A stretch of DNA of 14,013 bases, from positions 1-14,013 of the forward strand of contig JAFACJ010000730.1 of assembly GCA_023425615.1 (NCBI GenBank), in the 5' to 3' direction. Shown piece after piece: positions 6,460 to 13,717 of this stretch; the first letter of the stretch is position 1; each line of letters begins with the position of its first letter. The DNA is from Actinomycetes bacterium (GTDB taxonomy: Bacteria; Actinomycetota; Actinomycetes; Streptosporangiales; Streptosporangiaceae). The position numbers and the translations under genes are program-made. Below the pieces are notes generated by a model that worked only from the letters and a program-made list of their open reading frames with translations, had not been told where the DNA came from and made no database searches.

Positions 6460-7929
6460 ATGGGAGCGACCTTCGGGGATCTGCTTGCTGTCGCTGATGC
6501 CCACTGGATGGGGGCGATGGAGAGGCTCGAACCGTCGGAGCTGTCGTGGCAGGCGGGAGACCGGTCGACCCTTGATGAACTCGGTCAGGCGGCGCTGGTA
6601 CTGGCGAGGTACGCCGAGCGGGCCGGAGCGGGATTCGGCGCGCAAGGGCGAGAGACCGAGGTGGCGAGAAAAGCCCGGCTCTGTGCGGCTTCGCTGCGTG
6701 ATGCCGCCTCGGTTCTTCGGGAGCCCGGCGGGGAGGCCCCGGAGCGCTGCGAGCTGGCCCAGAGTCTGTTCATGGCACGGCAGGCGCTGGGGTGCGGATT
6801 GGACCTGCTGTCGTCGCATTTTGAGGTGGGGGAGGGAGGGCTGCTCCCGGTCACGGCCCAGAGCGAACTCATCTCCAGCGCGTCGAGCGCGGAGTGGTTG
6901 TTGGCGGAGGTGGGTGGTTATGCCGGTCGTCTGCTGTGGGTCGTCGACAAGGCGGGGAGAACGGACGCGGCGGCCAGGTTGAGTGAAGCAGCCGGGCACG
7001 CGAAGCGAAAGGCGAGTCCGGAAGGCCAGGGGTTGCGGTCTACGACCATGCCCGCGCTCAGAGCTGTACCCGAGGCGGGCTTTGACGGTCATGAGCTTCT
7101 GCTTCCCGAACGCATACCGATCACAGGAGGCGAAGGCCGGGAACGCGCGCTCATCGGTATGGAGGCAAATGTCCGGTGGCTACAGGCTTCGGGGGTGCCG
7201 CAGAGCGCGCGGACGTGGAGGTCCTTGGCCACGTCGACGCTGATGACCAGCGAGATCAGCGGGCAGATTCTGCGTCTGCTGATGGCACGCTGCCGCCGGC
7301 TTGGCCTTGCGGAGACGACGAACGCCCTGGCCGAAGCGGAGATGAGAGTCGGAGAGTTGGCCGACAAGTGGACCGAGGTCACCGCCTTGTGGCAGGAGGT
7401 TTCCTGCGATGGGCGGGTCCGGCTCGACCAGATGATGGTCGACGCGGGAGACCTGGTGGTGAGGCTGGGGCGGATGGCATACGCGGATCGAGGATGGAGA
7501 CCGAGCGCCAATGCTGTGACGAAGCTCGTCCAGCCGTATGTGCTCGCCCCCGAGGTCGCCGACATCCGCATGATCGCGCTGGCGGTGGAAAACGCGGTCA
7601 AGGTCCCCGCCACCGTGGCCTCGCGTGCCTTGGACGGTCTGGCGACGGGCCGGCCGACGGGGTTGAGGCCCCAGGGCGAGATCCAGATGAAGCTGCGTCA
7701 TGAACGTCTTCACCGGTGCTATCTCCAGGCGGGGAACGCGGCGGCCGAAGCCCAGAGCGCTTTGGGGAAGGTGACCCGATTCCTGGCCTCGCTGGAGGAG
7801 AGGCCTGGCCGTCTGGCCGCGGAGAGCTTCCCCCGTCAGGCCCGGGAAGCGCTTGGTATCGCCGGTCCGGAAGCAGCGCGAGCGAGGAGTGCCGGCGTGG
7901 AGAAAGGCCCTCGCCTGGCACCTGGCTGA
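6460..7929 (+). CDS. Large helical protein upstream of mobC, function not recognised
   Basis: The ATG follows the previous stop without a gap, which points to translational coupling. The 489-residue product is soluble and looks almost wholly alpha-helical, rich in Ala, Leu, Arg and Glu, with no signal peptide and no Walker, zinc or nuclease motif that I can see. Segments such as MERLEPSELSWQAGDRSTLD and LAEAEMRVGELADKWTEVTA suggest helical bundles. A Pro/Gly-rich stretch near residues 190-230 may link two halves. It sits just before the candidate oriT and mobC, in the same orientation, so a part in mobilisation or element maintenance is possible from context only. Codon use is typical high-GC, and conservation of one frame over 1.4 kb supports it as a real gene. 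Confidence 0.75.
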   Translation: MGATFGDLLAVADAHWMGAMERLEPSELSWQAGDRSTLDELGQAALVLARYAERAGAGFGAQGRETEVARKARLCAASLRDAASVLREPGGEAPERCELAQSLFMARQALGCGLDLLSSHFEVGEGGLLPVTAQSELISSASSAEWLLAEVGGYAGRLLWVVDKAGRTDAAARLSEAAGHAKRKASPEGQGLRSTTMPALRAVPEAGFDGHELLLPERIPITGGEGRERALIGMEANVRWLQASGVPQSARTWRSLATSTLMTSEISGQILRLLMARCRRLGLAETTNALAEAEMRVGELADKWTEVTALWQEVSCDGRVRLDQMMVDAGDLVVRLGRMAYADRGWRPSANAVTKLVQPYVLAPEVADIRMIALAVENAVKVPATVASRALDGLATGRPTGLRPQGEIQMKLRHERLHRCYLQAGNAAAEAQSALGKVTRFLASLEERPGRLAAESFPRQAREALGIAGPEAARARSAGVEKGPRLAPG

Positions 7930-7942
7930 GTTCTTCCGCAGG

Positions 7943-8030
7943 GCTCGGCTGCGCCGGGCAAGAGATAGGTAAGCAGTGCTTAGCCCTGGACCGTGCGCGG
8001 TCCAGGAGGAGAGCGGACCGGGCGCGGTCC
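7943..8030. other. Inverted-repeat cluster upstream of mobC, candidate origin of transfer
   Basis: Four hairpins lie within 88 bp. The first is GCTCGGC-TGC-GCCGGGC at 7943-7959, with one G-T wobble. The second is TAAGCA-G-TGCTTA at 7970-7982. The third is CCTGGACCG-TGCG-CGGTCCAGG at 7985-8006, a 9-bp stem. The fourth is GGACCG-GGCG-CGGTCC at 8015-8030. The last two share a 16-bp unit that differs at one base and repeats every 27 bp. An oriT usually lies just upstream of the mobC-relaxase operon and contains inverted repeats next to nic. The first hairpin could instead be a weak terminator of the preceding gene, and the paired units could be MobC or repressor sites. I cannot place nic. Confidence 0.45.
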
Positions 8031-8455
8031 TGGGAAAGGAGAAGACGTTCGCCGAATCGGAGACCTCCCCTCGGCCTCGCGGCCGGCGTTCCAGGAAGGC
8101 AGAAGGACGCCGTCGTCGCGTGCTCATGGTCTTCAGCGAGGAGGAGTACGCGGCGTTCTCAACGGCCGCCCGACGCCAGGAGTTGTCTGACGGCGCGTAC
8201 GGGGCCCAGATATGCATGGCTCATGTGCGGGGTTTGGACTCCGTGGAGCAGGAAGCCATGCGTGACCTGCTGCGATCGCTCATGCTGACGGCCGGGCAGG
8301 TGCGGAGAGTCGGGGTGTTGTTCAACCAGGTGGTGGCCAGGTTGAACGCGACGGGGGAGAGGGGGGAGCAACTCACCTTGTACGCGGCGGCGGCCGATCG
8401 GACGTTGCGGAAGGTGGATGCGCTCGCCGCTTTGGTGAGGGCACGGTTGCCGTGA
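7976..8455 (+). CDS. mobC: MobC-like relaxosome accessory protein
   Basis: A basic Arg-rich segment (residues 33-48) precedes a ribbon-helix-helix-like unit, VLMVFSEEEYAAFSTAARRQ (49-68). The protein then has the MobC signature LLRSLMLTAGQVRRVGVLFNQVVARLN (about 93-119). MobC proteins bind oriT and help the relaxase melt the nic region. The first 20 residues from GTG 7976 are encoded by the palindromic repeats and look unlike protein sequence. The true start may be later, for example GTG 8120 with AGAAGGA upstream, although relatives usually keep the basic segment. The stop overlaps the relaxase GTG (GTGA). The symbol reflects family and position only. Confidence 0.82.
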   Translation: MLSPGPCAVQEESGPGAVLGKEKTFAESETSPRPRGRRSRKAEGRRRRVLMVFSEEEYAAFSTAARRQELSDGAYGAQICMAHVRGLDSVEQEAMRDLLRSLMLTAGQVRRVGVLFNQVVARLNATGERGEQLTLYAAAADRTLRKVDALAALVRARLP

Positions 8456-10173
8456 TCGGAAAGGTCCTGCGAGGCGAGCGGGTCCACGGACTGATCCGGT
8501 ATCTGTTCGGCCCTGGAGGCCGCGGTGAGCATCACGACCCGCATGTGGTGGCCGGGTTCCGGTCCGTCGGATATCTGGAGCTGCCGCGCATGGCCGATGG
8601 ACGGCTGGACTTCCGGGGCCTGGACGAGTTGATGACGCAGCCCTTGGCCCTCCTCGGGGAACGCGGGCTGAACAAGCCGGTGTGGCACTACCCCATCCGG
8701 GCGCATCCGGATGATCCGATCCTCTCGGATGAGCGGTGGGCGCAGATCGCCCGCGAGGTCATGCACGCCACCGGGCTGGCTCGTAAAGGAGATGTCGGAG
8801 GATGCCGCTGGTTCGCCGTGCGGCACGCCGACGACCACATCCATCTCGTCGCGACGCTGGCCCGGCAGGACGGGAGGCGTCCTGATGTCCGTAACGACGC
8901 GCTCAAAGCCCGGGAGGCTCTGCGCCGAATCGAGCGAAAGTACGGCCTGGTACGGACGGCGCCGGCAGACCGGACGGCGGCCAGACGACCGAGCCGAGGA
9001 GAATCAGAGAAAGCCGCACGCCGCCAACGCGCAGAGCCACCGCGAACCTCGCTGAGACGGCACGTCATCACCTGCGCCGCCGGAGCCCGAAACGAGGACG
9101 AGTTCTTCTCCCGCCTGTGCGGCGAAGGCATCCTGATCAAGCTCAGGCACAGCGACCAGAACCCGGAGCAGATCACCGGATACGCCGTCGCCCTCCCCGG
9201 CGACGTCAACAGCGACGGCCGACCGATCTACTTCAGTGGTGGACGGCTCGCCCCGGACCTGACGCTGCCGAAACTCCGAACCCGCTGGCCATCCGCGTCT
9301 TCCAGACGGAATCCGGACGGTCGGGAACGCCATCCGCTCTCCGGATCCCAGCTTTCCGCCGCCACCACCAAGGCCGTTCTCCGGCAGACCGTACGAGCCT
9401 GCGCAGCCGACACCACCGGAACCGCGGACTTCTTCGCCCGTCTCGACCAGGCCGGCTTGCTCCTACGGATCCGCCACAGCGAACGCGATCCCGGGCAGGT
9501 GACCGGTTATGCGGTCGCACTCCCGGGCAGTTCGCGCTGGTACAGCGGTGGCCAGTTGGCCGACGATCTTACGCTGCCCAAGCTCACACGCTCCTTCGGC
9601 GAGGTCGAATCGGCTCCGGGCTTCACCCACGAGGAACTCCAAGCGATCTACGATGATGCCGCCCGAGCCGCCGACCACGCCAGCGAGCAGATCCGTCGCT
9701 GTCTGGTCCTCAACCCCCAGGCCGCCCGCGACGCCGCATGGGCGGCTTCTGACGTCCTGCACGTCGCAGCCCGAACCACCGGCAATCCGCACCTGCACCG
9801 AGCCGCTCGCGTCTACGACCGTGCGTCCCGCGCCCCTGATGGACGTATCCCCAAGCCCACCAGAGCGGGCAATGGCCTGCGTACGGTGGCCCGAGTCATG
9901 GCCATGGCCGGGCTCATCAAGGATCAGACGACCGTCGATCTCCTCGTCCTGGTCGCCAGTCTCACCGCGCTCACCGATACCGTCGCCCGACTTCGAGCCG
10001 CAGAAGGACGTCGTGCCCAAGCCGAAGCCGCAGCCCGATCAGCCGCCCACCTGCGCGATCCTGACGGGGAGAACCTGACCGTCATGCCGACACGTCCGTC
10101 CCACGCAACGGAGATGAGCCGGACTCCGGTCAGACCTCGCTACGCCGGTCGGCGGCTGCCGCGGCGAGGATGA
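8452..10173 (+). CDS. Relaxase / mobilisation nuclease (MOBP-like) with duplicated accessory domain
   Basis: The 573-residue protein has relaxase motifs in order: a candidate catalytic Tyr (Y17 in HGLIRYLFGPG), a motif II-like region (NKPVWHYPIRAHPDD, 74-88), and the metal-binding motif III HADDHIH (H125, H129, H131). It would nick oriT, stay covalently bound to the 5' end and lead the transferred strand. After a basic linker, an approximately 80-residue unit occurs twice (about 198-279 and 306-382), with shared cores such as RHS-x-N/D-P-x-Q-x-TGYAVALPG and LTLPKL. The C-terminal third is helical. GTG 8452 overlaps the mobC stop by 4 bp. Its last 44 bp overlap the convergent HTH regulator gene. 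No TraG/VirD4 coupling gene is visible. Confidence 0.9.
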   Translation: MIGKVLRGERVHGLIRYLFGPGGRGEHHDPHVVAGFRSVGYLELPRMADGRLDFRGLDELMTQPLALLGERGLNKPVWHYPIRAHPDDPILSDERWAQIAREVMHATGLARKGDVGGCRWFAVRHADDHIHLVATLARQDGRRPDVRNDALKAREALRRIERKYGLVRTAPADRTAARRPSRGESEKAARRQRAEPPRTSLRRHVITCAAGARNEDEFFSRLCGEGILIKLRHSDQNPEQITGYAVALPGDVNSDGRPIYFSGGRLAPDLTLPKLRTRWPSASSRRNPDGRERHPLSGSQLSAATTKAVLRQTVRACAADTTGTADFFARLDQAGLLLRIRHSERDPGQVTGYAVALPGSSRWYSGGQLADDLTLPKLTRSFGEVESAPGFTHEELQAIYDDAARAADHASEQIRRCLVLNPQAARDAAWAASDVLHVAARTTGNPHLHRAARVYDRASRAPDGRIPKPTRAGNGLRTVARVMAMAGLIKDQTTVDLLVLVASLTALTDTVARLRAAEGRRAQAEAAARSAAHLRDPDGENLTVMPTRPSHATEMSRTPVRPRYAGRRLPRRG

Positions 10174-10567
10174 GCTCGTCCATCAGCCACCGCGACTTGG
10201 GCGACAGGTCGACCAGGGCCCGCAGCACCTCGGGCTTGATCTCCCCGCTGCGCAGCTTCCGCAGCAGCACCTTGAACGTGAGGTCCTCATCGATCGCCGA
10301 GGCTTCTTCGGCGAACCCGAAGTAGCCGATCGGCACACCGAAGAACGTCGCCAGCGCCGTCAGGGTCTTGAACTGCGGGTTGTCCTGCCGGCCCGTGCGC
10401 AGCTTCCACACGGTGGTGGAGGACATGTCTTCGCCTGTCCGGCTCGATATGGCTTTGGCGATCTCGACATTGGTGCCCGCGGGCGGCAAATCGTCCGGCC
10501 AGGAGTGGTGGATGAGCCATTCGATCTTGTCGGCCAGGCCGGCCGACGGTGCCGCTGTCTCCGCCAC
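10130..10567 (-). CDS. EspR-like XRE-family HTH transcriptional regulator (second of two)
   Basis: The start is GTG 10567, with GGGGAG 5 nt upstream. The 145-residue product has the same layout as the regulator at 4612-5061: LADKIEWLIHHSWPDD at the N-terminus, recognition-helix region SSTTVWKLRTGRQDNP (49-64), the LATFFGVPIGYFGFAEE turn (72-88) and a C-terminal helical dimerisation-like region. The match is strongest around WKLRTG and DNP. It is convergent with the relaxase gene, overlapping its end by 44 bp, and divergent from the DUF2637/primase operon across a 143-bp region with three inverted repeats. The position is that of a repressor of the transfer operon, which is inference from layout. 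Confidence 0.85.
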   Translation of the reverse strand: MAETAAPSAGLADKIEWLIHHSWPDDLPPAGTNVEIAKAISSRTGEDMSSTTVWKLRTGRQDNPQFKTLTALATFFGVPIGYFGFAEEASAIDEDLTFKVLLRKLRSGEIKPEVLRALVDLSPKSRWLMDELILAAAAADRRSEV

Positions 10568-10597
10568 GTCTACTCCCCATAAGCCATGACACGCCGA

Positions 10598-10684
10598 TCA
10601 ATCATCTTTGATTGACAGCCTTGAGTCTCGTCCTGCAAAGTTCTTCGCGCCAAGAACCTTAGTTGACGAAATCTCTTCTCGTCA
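10598..10684. promoter_or_regulatory. Three inverted repeats in a divergent control region, candidate operators
   Basis: Three short perfect palindromes lie between the HTH regulator gene and the operon at 10711. They are TCAATCA-TCTT-TGATTGA (10598-10615), GTTCTT-CGCGCC-AAGAAC (10640-10657) and TGACGA-N9-TCGTCA (10664-10684). The right arm of the first contains TTGACA (10612-10617), a perfect -35 for the rightward operon, although no good -10 follows at 17-18 bp. Such an array between a regulator gene and its divergent neighbour is typical of autoregulated operators. The three are not copies of one motif, so more than one protein, or leader-RNA hairpins, could be involved. Confidence 0.45.
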
Positions 10685-10710
10685 GCTTTCGACACTCGGG
10701 GGGTCGAGTG

Positions 10711-10992
10711 ATGGAGACGGCCAAGAACGAACTGGAGACGCGGCAGCTGCTGCTGACCGACCTGTACCGGGAGCTGAAAGCCCGCAACCTGCACGTCGTG
10801 ATCCGCAGACCACGCAACGGCCGGTGGAAGCTCAAGCTCAGACGCGGCCTGTGGACCGAGACCGTCATGTGCGCCGGCGCCGAGGGCGTCTACGCCTTCG
10901 TCACCCTGCACGGTCGGCTCCTCGGCAGCACCGACGACCTCCGCGGCACCGTCGATCTGCTGCAGTTCATGGTCAACCGGAGGCAGCGGTGA
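10711..10992 (+). CDS. Small basic protein at the head of the DUF2637/primase operon
   Basis: I choose ATG 10711 (GTG 10708 is next to it), with a GGGGGG tract about 8 nt upstream. The open frame continues back to TTG 10663, but that would cross the third palindrome of the control region. The 93-residue product starts METAKNELETRQLLLTDLYR, an amphipathic helix, followed by a basic beta-rich section (NLHVVIRRPRNGRWKLKLRR) and VYAFVTLHGRLLGSTDDLRG. It has no membrane segment. The stop overlaps the next start as GTGA. Small genes like this often precede DUF2637 genes on actinomycete plasmids and integrative elements. The function is unknown; the basic charge would fit nucleic-acid binding. Confidence 0.7.
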   Translation: METAKNELETRQLLLTDLYRELKARNLHVVIRRPRNGRWKLKLRRGLWTETVMCAGAEGVYAFVTLHGRLLGSTDDLRGTVDLLQFMVNRRQR

Positions 10993-11819
10993 CCTCTCCC
11001 AAAACGATCCTGTGGTGCCAGATCGCCCTCACCCCGCTGATCGCAGCCCTGGCTGTTCTCGGCGCGGTCGGTTCGTTCGCCACCGTCCGGGACGCCTCCG
11101 TGCCCTACTTCGGTGAACGCCTCGCCTGGATCGTCCCTATCGGCCTGGACTTGGGCATCCTCATCCTGCTCGCTTGGGATCTGCTGCTGGAGTTGCAGAA
11201 TCTGGCCTGGCCGATCCTGCGCTGGATCGCCTGGGCGTACATCGGCGGCACCATCACGGTGAACATCACCGCGGCCGATGGAGACCTGGCTGGCATGATC
11301 GCCCACGCGGCCATGCCCGTCTTGTTCATCACGGTGACCGAAGGCGTCCGCCATCAGATCCGGCAACGCGTCGGCCTCACCACCGGGACGCGCAGGGAGA
11401 AGATCCCCTCCTCGCGCTGGCTCCTCGCACCGGTCTCCACCCTGCTGCTCTGGCGGCGGATGGTGCTGTGGCAGATCACCTCATACGTCAGAGGGCTGAG
11501 CCTGGAGCGGGAAAGGCTCGTCGCGATCTCCGGACTCCAACAGGCCCACGGCCGGTTCCGCTGGCGTTGGAAGGCCCCGCTCACCGACCGGCTGGCCCTC
11601 CGAGTGCAGCCCGCCGACGACATCCACCAAGACGACGACATCGACGAGCTCGTCACAGCCGCGCACAAGATCCTCCTCACTGAGGAGAGCGACGGTATGC
11701 GGCTCAGCAACATCAATCTCGGGCGCCGCCTGCGAGCCGAGGGCCATGCGGTCGCCAACGACAAGATCGCCACCATCGTCAAAGCCGCCCGTGCCCGGAT
11801 GGACGGGGTACGGCAGTGA
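10989..11819 (+). CDS. DUF2637 (SpdB-like) integral membrane protein
   Basis: GTG 10989 overlaps the previous stop by 4 bp, and the product is 276 residues. Four hydrophobic segments (about 9-33, 45-68, 77-95 and 101-118), with the intervening WIVPIGLDLGILILLAWDLL, match DUF2637, found in the Spd (plasmid spread) proteins of Streptomyces plasmids. A cytoplasmic basic region follows (GTRREKIPSSRW, LLWRRMVLWQITSYV), and then a C-terminal winged-helix-like part (LSNINLGRRLRAEGHAVAND). Spd proteins are thought to move transferred DNA between compartments of mycelial recipients. That role is taken from the family. A longer open frame runs back to 10608 but is only the GC-rich shadow of the small gene. 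The stop overlaps the primase start (GTGA). Confidence 0.82.
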   Translation: MTSPKTILWCQIALTPLIAALAVLGAVGSFATVRDASVPYFGERLAWIVPIGLDLGILILLAWDLLLELQNLAWPILRWIAWAYIGGTITVNITAADGDLAGMIAHAAMPVLFITVTEGVRHQIRQRVGLTTGTRREKIPSSRWLLAPVSTLLLWRRMVLWQITSYVRGLSLERERLVAISGLQQAHGRFRWRWKAPLTDRLALRVQPADDIHQDDDIDELVTAAHKILLTEESDGMRLSNINLGRRLRAEGHAVANDKIATIVKAARARMDGVRQ

Positions 11820-13717
11820 GCGACGACCTCACTGAACTGCTGGAGACGATCGCCAGGCAGGAGCTCGGCCGCGTGCACCGAGGAGAGCTGCCATGGGGGA
11901 CGGTCCTCGAACGGGCGGCGGCCTACGGCCAGTACGGCTTCACGAACGTGCTGCTGATCGGCGCTCAACGGGAAGCAACGCAGGTCAAGACCTTCGAGGC
12001 GTGGCAGCAGGCCGGACACCGGATCCGTAAGGGAGAACACGCAATCCGGATCCTGTCCCAGCGGGGGAGGCTCCGTTCGGTCTTCGATATCGCGCAGACC
12101 GTCGGGGCGCCGCAGGAAGCAGAACCCCTGCTCAGCCCGGCGCAGGCGTGGGAATCGCTTCGACAGGTTGCGGTCGCCCGCCGCTTGTACATCGATCGGG
12201 GGAGCCGGTGGAACTACCTCGGCGACCCGAGATCGAGGGTCGTCATCAACCCGGACATGGACGACGCCGAAGCCTCCTTCGCCCTGGCACACCAACTCGC
12301 CCACGGGCTACTGCACCGCGGTGAGTTCGACGAGCCAGGACGAGAATGCGCCGGCATCGGCCGGGCAGAGGCCGATGCGGTGGCCTTCATCGTGACACGC
12401 TTCCTGGGCCTGGACCCCAGCCGAACAGGGGAACCCGATGTCGCTTCCTGGGCTGGAACCGATCAGCGAACACGTCCCCTGCTGGCCGTTAAGGAAGTCG
12501 GATCCCGCATCGTCCGGACGGCTTTTGTCCTACGGCGGCGACTCGCCGAACAGCCGCAGGCGGCGGTGGCCAGTCCACGGAAGGTGGCGGTCTCCGAGAG
12601 GTCGTCAGAGCTCACAGCTGGGGAACAGCCGCCGGAGGGGAGCGTCCTTGATGCGCTTGAGGCTGCCCATGAGTTCTTCCGGTCACAGCTTCCAGCGTCG
12701 TGGGCTCCCGAATACCTCGCTGGTAGGGGGTTTCCCGCCGACGTTCAGGCGAAGTGGGAGGCGGGCCATGCTCCGGCGGGCTGGCGCAACCTGCTCGGAG
12801 CGCTGACCAAGCAAGGCCATGTCGCCGAAGCCCTTATCGCCGCCGGGCTTGTCCGAGCCAAGAACGGTCGTCTCTATGACGTCTTCCGTGACCGCATCAC
12901 CCTTCCCGTCCGGGACTCACAAGGCCGGGTGGTCGGTTTCATCGGCAGGGCGGCGCCGGGCAGCGAGGGTCCCAAGTACCTCAACAGCCCGGAGACCGCC
13001 CTGTTCAAGAAAGGCCAACTTCTGTACGGCCTGCACGAAGTCCGGGACAGACTCGCTTCTGGAGCTCGGCCGGTCATCGTCGAGGGTGCCTTCGATGCCT
13101 GGGCCATCAACCTCGCCTCCACCGAGCATGCGGCCGTGGCTCCCAGCGGTACCGCCTTCACCTCCGCCCAACTCGACTTGTTGCGCCGAGCCGTGGATCT
13201 CACCGGGACCGGTCTCCTTCTGGCCTTGGACGGGGATGCGGCCGGCCGTCGCGGCGCGGTTCGGGCTTGGAAGGTGTTGTCGCAGGTGGAGGGAACTGTC
13301 AGTGCCGTGTGTTTCCCTGAAGCCCAGGACCCCGCGCAGATCCTGAACCGCCAGGGGCCGGAAGGCGTAGGCGAGGCGCTGAAGGCCGAACGTCCCCTGG
13401 CCGACCTGGTCATCGACGTTGCGATCGAGCAGTGCGGAGGTCTGAGTGCGTCCGTTGAAGCCCGCCTGGCCGCGGCCCGAGCCGCAGCTGATGTCATCGC
13501 CCGCCTGCCGCCTTCCCAGGTCTCCCGGCAGGTGGCCCGGGTCTGCGACCGCCTCGGGCTCGACCATCGCGATGTGACCGGCTACGTCGTGGCCGCGGTC
13601 TCCCCGGCGGTCCAAGCCGCCGAAGCCTTCCCCTTACCTCCACACCCGACGCCCAGCCCGTCGGCTTCGACTCCCCGCCCCGAACATCGGCACAAACCAC
13701 CCAGGAGGTCACCATGA
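11816..13717 (+). CDS. ArdC-like / DnaG-like fusion: antirestriction-type N-terminus with plasmid primase
   Basis: The 633-residue protein begins with an ArdC N-terminal ssDNA-binding domain (about 5-82; YGFTNVLLIGAQ, KTFEAWQQAGHRIRKGEHAI). A metalloprotease-like domain follows (about 110-200). Its HExxH motif reads HQLAH (H159-H163), so the catalytic Glu is Gln. The second half is a DnaG-type primase: a catalytic-core N-terminal part (about 284-400; YLAGRGFPADVQAKWEAGHA, PKYLNSPETALFKKG) and a TOPRIM domain (VIVEGAFDAWA with E423; LLALDGDAAG with D472 and D474). The CHC2 zinc finger of chromosomal DnaG is absent. Plasmid proteins of this kind prime the incoming strand in the recipient. It is coupled to neighbours by GTGA upstream and ATGA downstream. 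The C-terminus is Pro-rich. Confidence 0.86.
   Translation: MSDDLTELLETIARQELGRVHRGELPWGTVLERAAAYGQYGFTNVLLIGAQREATQVKTFEAWQQAGHRIRKGEHAIRILSQRGRLRSVFDIAQTVGAPQEAEPLLSPAQAWESLRQVAVARRLYIDRGSRWNYLGDPRSRVVINPDMDDAEASFALAHQLAHGLLHRGEFDEPGRECAGIGRAEADAVAFIVTRFLGLDPSRTGEPDVASWAGTDQRTRPLLAVKEVGSRIVRTAFVLRRRLAEQPQAAVASPRKVAVSERSSELTAGEQPPEGSVLDALEAAHEFFRSQLPASWAPEYLAGRGFPADVQAKWEAGHAPAGWRNLLGALTKQGHVAEALIAAGLVRAKNGRLYDVFRDRITLPVRDSQGRVVGFIGRAAPGSEGPKYLNSPETALFKKGQLLYGLHEVRDRLASGARPVIVEGAFDAWAINLASTEHAAVAPSGTAFTSAQLDLLRRAVDLTGTGLLLALDGDAAGRRGAVRAWKVLSQVEGTVSAVCFPEAQDPAQILNRQGPEGVGEALKAERPLADLVIDVAIEQCGGLSASVEARLAAARAAADVIARLPPSQVSRQVARVCDRLGLDHRDVTGYVVAAVSPAVQAAEAFPLPPHPTPSPSASTPRPEHRHKPPRRSP

Noticed and set aside
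7180..8217. 345-codon minus-strand open frame
   Set aside because: Antisense shadow of the 6460-7929 gene and of the oriT candidate and mobC; composition and product are low-complexity.
10608..10988. N-terminal extension of the DUF2637 gene back to 10608
   Set aside because: It is an out-of-frame reading of the small gene at 10711-10992. The GTGA overlap at 10989 and the start of the first membrane segment fix the true start.
12288..12302. The second ImmA-like domain as an active second repressor protease
   Set aside because: The catalytic Glu is missing (HQLAH) and the domain sits between an ArdC-type N-terminus and a primase, which fits the ArdC/primase group better than a free ImmA.
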